36,194 nucleotides of DNA from RGIG4097 sp964599875 (GTDB taxonomy: Bacteria; Bacillota; Clostridia; Christensenellales; CAG-917): positions 1 through 36,194 of the forward strand of contig CAZRHE010000016.1 in the NCBI GenBank assembly GCA_964599875.1, read 5' to 3'. The notes under the pieces were generated by a model that made no database searches, was not told the origin of the DNA, and was given only the letters and a program-made list of their open reading frames with translations. Made by a program: the position numbers and the translations under genes. Positions 9,345 through 16,547 of the stretch are shown here, one piece after another (within the stretch, counting starts at the first letter, position 1; the number at the start of each line of letters is the position of its first letter).

Positions 9345-10151
9345 TTATTTCCTCGGTTTGAGTTTTTCGACGACGAAAGCAACGGTCGTGGTAATACGGT
9401 CGAGAGCGCAAGCTTTCGCGATTTTTTCGAGCGGAGTACGATAATAATAAGGCGTCATCGCAAGGAGATTGCCTATATCCTCCCCTTCCACGGATATTTC
9501 ATATTTTATCTCTTTTCTGTCCACACCCGCGAAAAACTCGGATTCTATCCGCTTATTATTTTCAAAAGTGCCTTCATCGTACAGCACCTTTTTGAGTTCG
9601 ATAAGGTGTTCGGGAGCGGGATAAACGACGTACAAACTTCCGTCCTTTTTCAGCACTCTTGCATATTCCGAAAAAGCATGCGGAGAAAAGACGTTGAGCA
9701 CCGCGTCGAAAACGCCGTCTTCAGTCGGAATCGAGTACACTCCCGCAACCGCGTATTCCGCACCCCCTCTTTTCGCGCCTTTTTTCACCGCCTCTTTAGA
9801 TACGTCGATTGCGCATATGCGAATATCGGGCAAAGCGGACTTAATCTCACGCGAATAGTATCCGCTTCCGCAACCTGCGTCGAGCACTGTTTCCGCACCG
9901 TCCGCGATAAGAGCGGCGGCAAGTGCGTCCGCAAGGGGTTTGTAGTAGCCTTTTTCAAGGAAATCGTATCTTGCGCGCACCATGAGTTTGTTATCGCCGG
10001 GGTCGGGCGAGTGCTTCATGTCCGCAAGCAAAAGATTGACGTAACCTTCGCGGCTTACGTCGTAAGCGTGCCCCTCGTCGCAACGAAAAACTCCGTCCCG
10101 CGATACGAGAGTGCGTCTACACTTCGGACAAAGGAAAAAACTCATGCTCAT
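9345..10151 (-). CDS. rlmA: RlmA-type 23S rRNA (guanine-N1)-methyltransferase
   Basis: It starts with a zinc finger (CPKC then CDEGH) followed by the family signature EGYVNLL and DPGDNKLMVRAR. A Rossmann methyltransferase fold follows, with the SAM-binding motif VLDAGCGSGYY and the acidic residue in CAIDVSK. Known family members methylate N1 of a guanine in 23S rRNA helix 35 (G745 or G748), affecting ribosome function and macrolide or tylosin sensitivity; which position this one modifies cannot be told. Length (268 aa) is normal. The start is 10151 or 10145 (MSMSFF); family homologues begin at MSF. No strong ribosome site precedes either, but a leader stem-loop lies just upstream. Confidence 0.85.
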   Translation of the reverse strand: MSMSFFLCPKCRRTLVSRDGVFRCDEGHAYDVSREGYVNLLLADMKHSPDPGDNKLMVRARYDFLEKGYYKPLADALAAALIADGAETVLDAGCGSGYYSREIKSALPDIRICAIDVSKEAVKKGAKRGGAEYAVAGVYSIPTEDGVFDAVLNVFSPHAFSEYARVLKKDGSLYVVYPAPEHLIELKKVLYDEGTFENNKRIESEFFAGVDRKEIKYEISVEGEDIGNLLAMTPYYYRTPLEKIAKACALDRITTTVAFVVEKLKPRK

Positions 10152-10156
10152 ACGTA

Positions 10157-10193
10157 CATATGCCGTCCTAAATTTTCGACATATCGGCATATG
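10157..10193 (-). promoter_or_regulatory. Inverted repeat in the rlmA leader
   Basis: CATATGCCG at 10157-10165 and CGGCATATG at 10185-10193 form a perfect nine-base inverted repeat between the promoter and the start codon. As RNA it would form a stem ending about six bases before ATG, which could limit ribosome access. It could also be a protein operator. Confidence 0.45.
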
Positions 10194-10203
10194 CCCATAG
10201 AGA

Positions 10204-10232
10204 ATTTTAATCGACGGCGGGAGCGTTGTCAA
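10204..10232 (-). promoter_or_regulatory. Sigma-A-type promoter of the rlmA operon
   Basis: On the minus strand TTGACA and TAAAAT are separated by exactly 17 bases. The predicted transcript start is near 10197, giving a leader of about 45 bases that contains the inverted repeat at 10157-10193. Confidence 0.7.
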
Positions 10233-10261
10233 CGCACAAACGGAAAAAACGGATTTATCGC

Positions 10262-10290
10262 TTGCAAAGTCGGATATAATATGATATAAA
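10262..10290 (+). promoter_or_regulatory. ssrA promoter
   Basis: TTGCAA is followed after 17 bases by TATAAA with an extended -10 (TGA just before it). Transcription would start near 10297, about 30 bases before the mature tmRNA end, as expected for a precursor trimmed by RNase P. Confidence 0.55.
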
Positions 10291-10327
10291 TATGCTACTC
10301 GCGGCGCAAAATCGCGTATGCGTCATC

Positions 10328-10694
10328 GGGGGTGTACTGGATTCGACGGCTAGTTGGAGTCGGGATAAGCACGTCGCAGGCTCGTCTGCGTCAAAAACGG
10401 AAACGCAAATAATTAAACGCGAAAAACAATACTCAGAAATCCACCATGGATTTCGCCCTCGCTGCATAATTTAAGTCGGCGCGTCGCCCCGAGGTTTTCC
10501 GTTCCCTCGGCAAGCGGCGTCAGAAAAACGGACAACGTCGCATAATCGTCCGGTAGTGCGATTGTCACAACGGACTCATCAACCCGAGGTTCGCTCGTGT
10601 ACCGAGGCGCGAAAAATTCAAACGCGGGATAAACGTGTAGAAAGTCGCGGTGAAGGCTTTCCGGACCGGGGTCCGACTCCCCGCACCTCCACCA
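10328..10694 (+). ncRNA. ssrA: tmRNA (transfer-messenger RNA), 367 nt
   Basis: It rescues stalled ribosomes and tags the unfinished protein for proteolysis. The 5' end GGGGGTGTACTGGATTCGAC is the typical tmRNA start, and its acceptor strand pairs with CACCTCC just before the encoded ACCA at 10691-10694. The reading frame from GCG at 10419 to TAA at 10467 gives the tag AKNNTQKSTMDFALAA, ending in the protease signal ALAA. The T-arm (CGGGG/CCCCG) has loop TCCGACT, with C instead of T at the second position. One-piece form, normal length. A strong terminator follows directly. Confidence 0.95.
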
Positions 10695-10695
10695 G

Positions 10696-10727
10696 AAAAA
10701 AGCACTTGCGATTGCAAGTGCTTTTTT
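10696..10727 (+). terminator. ssrA terminator
   Basis: AAAAAAGCACTTGC and GCAAGTGCTTTTTT pair perfectly across the loop GATT, one base after the tmRNA 3' end. Confidence 0.9.
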
Positions 10728-11135
10728 CAATGAAATTTGCCTAACGGCAAGTGAAATATTGCTGCGCAATATGAAATACCTACGGTATGAAATGTGCGTT
10801 TTACGCACGTTGTGGCAAATTTTATTTCACACTTGCTATGCAAGTATTTCATACGGCAGAGCCGTATTTCATATCACGGACACGTGATATTTCATTTTAT
10901 CTGGCATTCCGGACGAAATATGCAAGCTGTATATCATCACGCGACAGCGTGCATATATCCGTGACTTGATGATATACGACACTGCGTGTCGGTGATATAC
11001 AATGCGATGCATTGATGATATACAACGGCTGCGCTGTTGATTGTGGTACGTAATCACCCACCAAGTCAGAAAAAAGCACTTGCGGGTTGGTGAAATATTG
11101 CTCTGCAATATGAAATACCTGCGGTATGAAACGTG
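10728..11135. repeat. Ordered array of short palindromes with constant spacers
   Basis: At least eleven small perfect or near-perfect hairpins lie end to end. In the first half the spacer TGAAAT occurs four times (10731, 10752, 10772, 10788), followed by its reverse complement ATTTCA four times (10824, 10846, 10866, 10889). Between spacers sit hairpins of differing sequence, such as ATTGC-TGC-GCAAT, ACC-TAC-GGT, GTGCG-TTTTA-CGCAC, ACTTGC-TAT-GCAAGT, ACGGC-AGA-GCCGT and ATCACG-GACA-CGTGAT. A second block uses GTATATCATC and its complement GATGATATAC around GACAC-TGC-GTGTC and AATGC-GAT-GCATT. The opening units recur at 11092-11135 with changed loops. No protein is encoded. Confidence 0.8.
11068..11084 (+). 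repeat. 17-bp direct repeat of the ssrA 3' boundary
   Basis: AGAAAAAAGCACTTGCG here is identical to 10694-10710, which spans the last base of tmRNA and the first arm of its terminator. The two copies bracket the palindrome array, like a target or attachment-site duplication. Confidence 0.5.
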
Positions 11136-11169
11136 CATTGCGGATATAAAAATTATCGAATAACTTTGA

Positions 11170-11198
11170 TTGACTTAATGGAGAAATCATAATACAAT
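11170..11198 (+). promoter_or_regulatory. Sigma-A-type promoter for an unidentified RNA
   Basis: TTGACT and TACAAT are separated by 17 bases. Transcription would start near 11205, at the structured stretch that follows. Confidence 0.6.
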
Positions 11199-11204
11199 AA
11201 TCTT

Positions 11205-11416
11205 GCGGCTCGCCGTTTACGGCCGCTTTAACAAAGAATGGACTTCGGTAGAAGTCTGCTAAACCAGCACTTTGAGCATTGCAAAAGAAGTATAGCGGAA
11301 CGGAACCGTACAGTTTTGTGCGGTTGCACCACTCTTGAAGAGAATTATTTCAGTGCAACTCTGAAACAAGGGACCAAATCAAAAAGTCGCGTCGTATCAG
11401 ATGCGTCTTTTTTTAT
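11205..11416 (+). ncRNA. Probable structured non-coding RNA, class unknown
   Basis: A transcript of about 210 nt is bounded by a good promoter and a terminator-like hairpin ending in a T run (about 11382-11414). Inside are several clean stems: GCGGC/GCCGC, GACTTC-GGTA-GAAGTC, TGCT/AGCA, AACCGTAC/GTGCGGTT, and TTGCAC/GTGCAA enclosing CTCT-TGA-AGAG. A 64-codon frame crosses it but lacks a ribosome site and resembles nothing. I do not recognise RNase P, SRP or 6S RNA hallmarks; the length would suit a 6S-like regulator. Confidence 0.5.
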
Positions 11417-11479
11417 CCGTTGTAGGCAATAAATTTATTATTGCTTTCTTAAAATATAAACTTGACAACGCAATATTTG

Positions 11480-11514
11480 CCGAGAAAAATAAAATCACAC
11501 TTTATTTTTCTCGG
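11480..11514 (-). terminator. Bidirectional terminator after the AbiE pair
   Basis: CCGAGAAAAATAAA pairs perfectly with TTTATTTTTCTCGG across a seven-base loop. It lies 60 bases past the toxin stop codon and can also stop plus-strand transcription from the RNA region. Confidence 0.75.
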
Positions 11515-11573
11515 ATATTATCTGCGCTGTCATAAAAACAAAGTTTGTGAATGCCAACAATTATCCCCTAATA

Positions 11574-12476
11574 TCAAAAGACGTTGCTATCGATTATTTT
11601 ATGTATAACGGATTTTGCTATTTCATATGGCACGTCCTCGTACAATAAGACGGACGTGCTTTCTTTATAATCTAGCCTATAAAAGTCCTTGTCGGCAATT
11701 TCTTTGAGAAGGGCGTTTATGTTTATGGACTCTTTTGCGGATTCGCAGAAAGGGCTATCAATCCTTGCTTCACGAGTTTGCTTTGCCAATTCTCGCATTG
11801 TATCAATATCGGATATGAGCGGATACAACTTGTATATATCGTAAAGATGCCTTGAACGCTCTCTTGTTTTATTTTGCAAATAATAGTCGCACAAAGCAAA
11901 GATTTTATCAATGAACGTTCTGTCTATAGATTGCGTGTTAACTGCAAAAGGCTGTAGTTCATAGTCGTTTATGAACTCATTAAGCCCCATTTCGTGCAAA
12001 TAGTCATAAATTATGCTAGTCGCTTGTTTTGTTTCGGCAGGGAATGAACGGATAGAAAAAATCGTGTCTATTTCAATATCGGGCTTTATTCCGTCAATAG
12101 CAAATATCCCCGGATATTCAATAGTATAATGATTGAAATCCATTCGGCTTTTTATATCGTTTATGTTTGCAATATTAAAACCAAGCGTGGCGCAAGCATT
12201 TTCAATAGCCGTTTTAACACTTTTCCTGTTTCCTTGTGTTAGGTGCTGTTCATCCAGCGTTATATCTATATCCTCTGAAAATCTTTTTATAACCTTGTGA
12301 CATTTGGATAGCGAAGTGCCTCCCTTGAATATCATTGCGGGAAGCCTATCCACCAACTCTTTCAAAAGCAAGGATACGTAATAGTCTTTTTCTATTATGC
12401 CGGGCTCGATACCGCTTTTTTGTGCTACCTGCAAAATCGTTTGCTCAAATAATTCCTTATTGGTATGCAATTTCAT
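11574..12476 (-). CDS. AbiEii-type nucleotidyltransferase toxin, 300 aa
   Basis: This is the toxin half of a type IV toxin-antitoxin system. Family members are nucleotidyltransferase-fold enzymes that arrest growth by modifying RNA (tRNA in studied members), and several give abortive phage infection. The signature is clear: FKGGTSLSKC (GS-type motif) followed by RFSEDIDITL with the two catalytic Asp residues, near positions 50-75. It starts 20 bases inside the antitoxin gene with GAGG six bases before ATG, so the two are translationally coupled. AT-rich composition differs from the neighbouring atp operon, in keeping with transfer. Confidence 0.9.
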   Translation of the reverse strand: MKLHTNKELFEQTILQVAQKSGIEPGIIEKDYYVSLLLKELVDRLPAMIFKGGTSLSKCHKVIKRFSEDIDITLDEQHLTQGNRKSVKTAIENACATLGFNIANINDIKSRMDFNHYTIEYPGIFAIDGIKPDIEIDTIFSIRSFPAETKQATSIIYDYLHEMGLNEFINDYELQPFAVNTQSIDRTFIDKIFALCDYYLQNKTRERSRHLYDIYKLYPLISDIDTMRELAKQTREARIDSPFCESAKESININALLKEIADKDFYRLDYKESTSVLLYEDVPYEIAKSVIHKIIDSNVF

Positions 12477-13095
12477 TTTGGACCTCGCTTCTCATAAAAT
12501 TTTTGATGGCTCTTGCAGGAACTTTGTCCGCATACTGCATCACGTCTTTAATCGTTATGTTGTTTGATTTCATATACTCGATTATCTTTTGCGATGCTTG
12601 GGAATTTATTGCATCTTTATCCATAATGTTAAACAACTCCAAAATCATCATCTCACGATAATTTGATTTGTCTATTTTTGTGCGAGCTTTTTTCACGATT
12701 ACCGTTTGATTGTTTATATTCACACGGCGAGATTTTGTGGCCTCGTTGTTTGTGTAAATTTCGATAACGTTAGGCATTTGCGTTGTGATGCCAAACATAT
12801 TAAGCAACGTCATTCCGGTGTAGTATCCGTAAATTTCATCGTTATCCTGTATATACTTCTTTTCTATAACTCTGCGAGGATTCAGCAGAGATTGCCCGAA
12901 TGGTGTTTGGGTGGGAATATAGTAACAATCATAACCAAAGCGTGCCAAAATACCGCTATCAAGAGCGGTGTTGATGAGTTGATATATGCGAGCACGAGTA
13001 TATTTTTTCCCTGCCTTGGCGATTTCGTCAAAGAAGATAGGCTCGTTGGCTCCGTATTGGTTTTGTAAAGTGTTTATTAGTTCCATATTTCCCAT
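12457..13095 (-). CDS. AbiEi-type antitoxin (DUF6088-like), 212 aa
   Basis: The N-terminal 60 residues resemble a winged helix (FFDEIAKAGKKYTRARIYQLINTALDSGILARFG), as in AbiEi antitoxins that bind their own promoter and neutralise the AbiEii toxin. The rest resembles the DUF6088 family typical of this partner. Its stop lies inside the toxin gene (20-bp overlap). Two starts are possible: 13095 with no ribosome site, or 13086 with weak GGGA just before. A consensus promoter lies about 25 bases upstream. Confidence 0.8.
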   Translation of the reverse strand: MGNMELINTLQNQYGANEPIFFDEIAKAGKKYTRARIYQLINTALDSGILARFGYDCYYIPTQTPFGQSLLNPRRVIEKKYIQDNDEIYGYYTGMTLLNMFGITTQMPNVIEIYTNNEATKSRRVNINNQTVIVKKARTKIDKSNYREMMILELFNIMDKDAINSQASQKIIEYMKSNNITIKDVMQYADKVPARAIKNFMRSEVQNEIAYQ

Positions 13096-13119
13096 ATATT
13101 ATACTGCTATTTCAAAATT

Positions 13120-13148
13120 ATTATACAGTTTTATACCTTAATTGTCAA
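13120..13148 (-). promoter_or_regulatory. Consensus promoter of the AbiE pair
   Basis: TTGACA, 17 bases, TATAAT on the minus strand: a perfect sigma-A promoter. AbiEi proteins usually repress such promoters, but no clear paired operator is visible. Confidence 0.75.
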
Positions 13149-13252
13149 TAATTGTCTACAACTAATTTTTGTCATTATTTAAATATTCTTGTGCACAACA
13201 ATATTCTTCCATGGCAAGTGGATTATATTGCATACGAATTTTCCTTATATAG

Positions 13253-13280
13253 AAAAAGCAAGAGGAAAGCCCTTGCTTTT
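13253..13280 (-). terminator. Terminator after the coiled-coil protein gene
   Basis: AAAAGCAAG and CTTGCTTTT pair around an eight-base loop, 33 bases beyond the stop at 13313. It is symmetrical, with T-rich ends on both strands. Confidence 0.6.
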
Positions 13281-13312
13281 GCTGTAATGCGGGAAAATGG
13301 ACGTTGTGTTTG

Positions 13313-14614
13313 TCACAGACCCAATTCAAGGTCATCATAAAGTTTGTTGACTTGTTTGACTGTTTCAGTGGAAGTTTGTGTGTTGGCGTTGTTTTGGTCT
13401 TTGGAGGCACGATAGGCATTCCAGTCAAAACCTGTCACATTACCGTCTTGGTCGCAAACAACAAACTCCTCAACAGCACTCGACTCTGCCTCAGCGTTCT
13501 GTTTGTTCTCTTCAAGCTCTTTTTGTGCCCAAAACTCAGGGCAAATTTTTTCTATAGGTTGCGATGAATATTGCCCATTTGAATAAGTTAGAATACGCAA
13601 AACTTCTTGATTATTTCTTATTCTTTTAATAATGAATTCAGGCTGACCAGATTCTCCATTTTCCCATGATTCGACAACAGAAAAACTATATCCTTTGCTT
13701 TCACAAATTTTGATACTTGAATCAATAGAGTATTTGTTATTTTCAAAAAACTCTTTGTGCGATTCTGCGTTTTTGTTTATACATTCTCTACGTACATCTA
13801 CATATTCTGTTGTTGAAATTTTATCTAAAACATCTTCATAATTCTCATTTCCTTTTAGTTCAATCATAATTCTGCAAAACGCAGAGGAAATTGAGCAAAT
13901 TTCCACATTCGCAAATTCTTCAGTTTTAACAATATCTGAGTAAATATACAAAAATCCACCGAGCTTATATATTCCATAAATCTTTTTGATCGATGTTTTT
14001 TCGTTTTTATCGTTGAACATATTATTCGCAGAATTTATAACAGTGTCAATCGTTTCAAAATATTTTTGTTCTTGTTCAATCGCTGTGATTTGATTTTCAA
14101 TATTTTCTTGTTGTTGTCGCATCGCAGAAATCTCTTCTTCCGACACTCCTGCATCTAAGGAATTTTGAATTTGTTGTTCAAGTTCTTGTTTTTGGGACAA
14201 CAAACTCTCACTTTCGTGCAGCAATTCTTCCTCACGTGCTTTTTGTTTTTCTTCTTCATTTTTTATATCTTGTTGAAGTTTTTCTGATTCAACAAGTTTA
14301 TCAATCAAATCAGTTTTTTCCTTTTCAGAAAGATTTTTATATTCATCACTGTTGGCAATTTGGTCGAACTTTTCCTCAAATTTTTCTTTGCCATCATTAT
14401 CTAATTCCTTATATCTGTCATCTTCTTTAATTTGATCAATCCTGTCTTCATTCTTTTGTCCGTCCGACTTAAGACTTCCCTTGATTTTGTTTACGAGATT
14501 TTCAACAGTGTCGTTGACTTTTTCTTTGACCTCGGGAACCAAGAAATACACCCCAGCAAGAGCAGCCCCAGCAATGACGACTGTTGACAAAACTCCAATT
14601 AATACTTTTTTCAT
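13313..14614 (-). CDS. Membrane-anchored coiled-coil protein of unknown function, 433 aa
   Basis: MKKVLIGVLSTVVIAGAALA is a basic N-terminus plus one hydrophobic helix, either an uncleaved anchor or a signal peptide. Residues 30-200 are highly charged and helical (many E, K, Q; heptad-like runs such as LLSQKQELEQQIQNSL), indicating coiled coil. Residues 215-380 look globular. The tail is rich in Asn, Gln and Thr. The start at 14614 is set by AGGGAGG eight bases upstream; the ATG two codons earlier is too close to it. It lies alone between terminators, downstream of a large palindrome. I do not recognise the family. Confidence 0.75.
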   Translation of the reverse strand: MKKVLIGVLSTVVIAGAALAGVYFLVPEVKEKVNDTVENLVNKIKGSLKSDGQKNEDRIDQIKEDDRYKELDNDGKEKFEEKFDQIANSDEYKNLSEKEKTDLIDKLVESEKLQQDIKNEEEKQKAREEELLHESESLLSQKQELEQQIQNSLDAGVSEEEISAMRQQQENIENQITAIEQEQKYFETIDTVINSANNMFNDKNEKTSIKKIYGIYKLGGFLYIYSDIVKTEEFANVEICSISSAFCRIMIELKGNENYEDVLDKISTTEYVDVRRECINKNAESHKEFFENNKYSIDSSIKICESKGYSFSVVESWENGESGQPEFIIKRIRNNQEVLRILTYSNGQYSSQPIEKICPEFWAQKELEENKQNAEAESSAVEEFVVCDQDGNVTGFDWNAYRASKDQNNANTQTSTETVKQVNKLYDDLELGL

Positions 14615-14704
14615 AGCCATATCCTCCCTTATAAAAATATCGGATGCAGAGTTGCACCCGAATACGCTACAAAAATATAACAAGTGCATTCTCCGCTTGA
14701 TTTT

Positions 14705-14806
14705 GCTACAAATCCATTGCCGTCAGTGTGAAAGCTATGTAATGCGAAAATTTACACTTGTTACCAAGGTAATAAGCACTTTCACACTAATATTCAGATT
14801 TGTAGC
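14705..14806. repeat. 102-bp nested imperfect palindrome, MITE-like
   Basis: The ends GCTACAAATC (14705-14714) and GATTTGTAGC (14797-14806) are inverted repeats. Inside them AGTGTGAAAG (14725-14734) pairs with CTTTCACACT (14779-14788), and the centre CTTGTTACC-AA-GGTAATAAG pairs again. It is non-coding and lies just upstream of the coiled-coil gene. Confidence 0.65.
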
Positions 14807-14841
14807 GGTTACATTTTATACCAAACTTTGCCGAATTGTCA

Positions 14842-15176
14842 ATATTATCATAGGAAATCAGTTCATCGGCGTTTGTTATATTTGCAGATACTTTTTTATC
14901 CTCATAATTAAGATAAATAACGTTATCCGTTGTCAACGATTTTATTCAGTACTACTGAAAAGTTTTGCGTTTTGCTGAAATTTGTTCACTATCTGGTATA
15001 TTCATAGGAAATGGAGATTATGATTTTGAGGATAAATCCTCTGCCTTTAACATAGCGAAATCGCTTATCCATAGTCCGCATTCCGCAATTCCGCCAACCT
15101 TCATTTCTTAAACCTACGTATCAATATCGGAAAACCATAATTAAGCCGCAGAAAAACTATCAAAAAAATTTAACTG
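14842..15176. other. Intergenic stretch with no recognisable gene
   Basis: AT-rich sequence between the palindrome and the atp promoter. Apart from a small palindrome (GAGGATAAATCCTC near 15030) I see no coding frame or RNA signature. The usual atpI or atpZ gene upstream of atpB is absent. Confidence 0.5.
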
Positions 15177-15205
15177 TTTACTTTTTTTGCGCGGAGTATT
15201 ATAAT
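15177..15205 (+). promoter_or_regulatory. Promoter of the ATP synthase operon
   Basis: TTTACT, 17 bases, TATAAT, with the start codon of atpB about 105 bases beyond the predicted transcript start. Confidence 0.6.
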
Positions 15206-15315
15206 CTATATAATTTATTGCGACGGAGGGGTTGCAATAAATTGACGCACCTGAGCGCGACGCGCCTTTACGACTTGCCACGCAAACTGCGATTAAAACA
15301 AAAAGGAGCGGTTAG

Positions 15316-16152
15316 ATGAAGGGAAAAAGCAAGAACAAAATTATATTTCTTGCGATATGGCTACTCGTCGTTGCGTTGATACTCGTCGGGATTTTCCTCT
15401 TGTGGCCCCCTGCGGAAAAGGGTGAAAGCATAAAAGAGGTCATGAAAGACGGAGTGCTGCACGAAAGCAATTCGGTCAATTTCTTCGGACTCGAAGTGAA
15501 TCCCGGAGTTATTTCCGCGTATCTCGTCACCGCTATACTTCTTTTTGCCGCCCTACTCATCCGCATATTCGCGATTCCGAGATTCAAAAACGTCCCCGGC
15601 AAATTCCAAAGCATAATCGAAAAACTCGTGGAATTTTTCACGGGAATGGCGGAAGCAAACAGTCCTCACGAAACGGGATTCGTCGGTGCGTATATATTCA
15701 GTGCGGGCGTCTATATCTTTTTCAGCACGTTGTTCGAACTTCTCGGCATACAGTGGATAACTACGTCCGGCGTATCCGTATCCCTCCCCGCACCAATATC
15801 CGATATCAACTGTGCGATATCCCTCGGATTTTTATCCTTTTTCGTTATTTTAGGCGCGGGAATCAAGACGAACGGCGTTCGCGGAGCACTCGGCGTATTG
15901 AAAGATTTCTCCCTGCCTATTTCCATGAGTTTCCGTCTGTTCGGCGCATTACTCAGCGGACTTCTCGTCACGGAACTGGTCTATTATTACGTCAGTTTGA
16001 GTTTCGTACTCCCCGTATTCGTGGGCGTCATGTTCACCCTACTTCACGCATTGATTCAAACGTACGTTCTCGTTACGCTTGTTTCCATATTCTACGGTGA
16101 AGCCGTAGAACCAAAACCCAAAAAAGAAAGAAAAAAGAGGTATAAATCATGA
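15316..16152 (+). CDS. atpB: F-type ATP synthase subunit a
   Basis: Membrane subunit that forms the two ion half-channels beside the c-ring. An N-terminal helix (residues 8-32) is followed by an outside loop of about 30 residues and then the usual bundle. The conserved polar motif SDINCAISLGF and the essential Arg in PISMSFRLFGALLSG are both present. The C-terminus is basic. At 278 residues it is slightly longer than typical owing to the N-terminal part. AAGGAG lies seven bases before ATG. It overlaps atpE by four bases (ATGA). Confidence 0.95.
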   Translation: MKGKSKNKIIFLAIWLLVVALILVGIFLLWPPAEKGESIKEVMKDGVLHESNSVNFFGLEVNPGVISAYLVTAILLFAALLIRIFAIPRFKNVPGKFQSIIEKLVEFFTGMAEANSPHETGFVGAYIFSAGVYIFFSTLFELLGIQWITTSGVSVSLPAPISDINCAISLGFLSFFVILGAGIKTNGVRGALGVLKDFSLPISMSFRLFGALLSGLLVTELVYYYVSLSFVLPVFVGVMFTLLHALIQTYVLVTLVSIFYGEAVEPKPKKERKKRYKS

Positions 16153-16535
16153 AAAAATTCAAATTATCTCTCCTTATCGTAATGGTGGCGATAATGCTCA
16201 CCGCAGTCGTTTCCGTCGCAGTAATAGCGTCCGACGCGTCGAATGAAACCGTAGCGTTTGCAGACGGTCAAGAAAGCGAAACCGTCGTCGAGGCGGACGA
16301 AGAGGACGACGGAATCACCGCAAAAGCGATTGCCGCCGCCGTAGTCGTCGGAATAGTCGCCGCGGCAGGCGCGATAGGTATGGCTTTCGCAATTTCCAAG
16401 AGCACGGACAACATGGCGCGTCAACCCGAAATCGCAGGCAAAATCAACTCCTCTATGATGCTCGGTTTGGTGTTCATCGAAACCGCAATCATCTATGCGT
16501 TGATAGTCGCGATACTCATCATATTCGTCCTGTAA
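16149..16535 (+). CDS. atpE: F-type ATP synthase subunit c with N-terminal extension, 128 aa
   Basis: Forms the rotating membrane ring. Residues 58-128 are the normal hairpin: helix 1, the polar loop with RQP (91-93), and helix 2 with the ion-carrying Glu111 in FIETAIIYALIV. Thr112 and Tyr116 match the Na+-ring pattern (E-S/T-x-x-x-Y), but the helix-1 Gln of Na+ rings aligns with Met78, so ion choice is uncertain. Residues 1-27 are a signal-peptide-like helix and 28-56 a very acidic linker (ESETVVEADEEDDG). Most c subunits have 70-90 residues. If the extension is cleaved, the mature N-terminus is outside as expected. Confidence 0.93.
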   Translation: MKKFKLSLLIVMVAIMLTAVVSVAVIASDASNETVAFADGQESETVVEADEEDDGITAKAIAAAVVVGIVAAAGAIGMAFAISKSTDNMARQPEIAGKINSSMMLGLVFIETAIIYALIVAILIIFVL

Positions 16536-16547
16536 AGAGGTCTTAAA

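Noticed and set aside
10728..11135. CRISPR array
   Set aside because: The repeated units are 6-10 bases and the variable parts are palindromes of 9-16 bases, not 20-40 base spacers. Orientation flips midway and no cas gene is present.
11238..11432. 64-codon open frame over the putative RNA
   Set aside because: No ribosome binding site, runs through the terminator hairpin, and the product resembles nothing.
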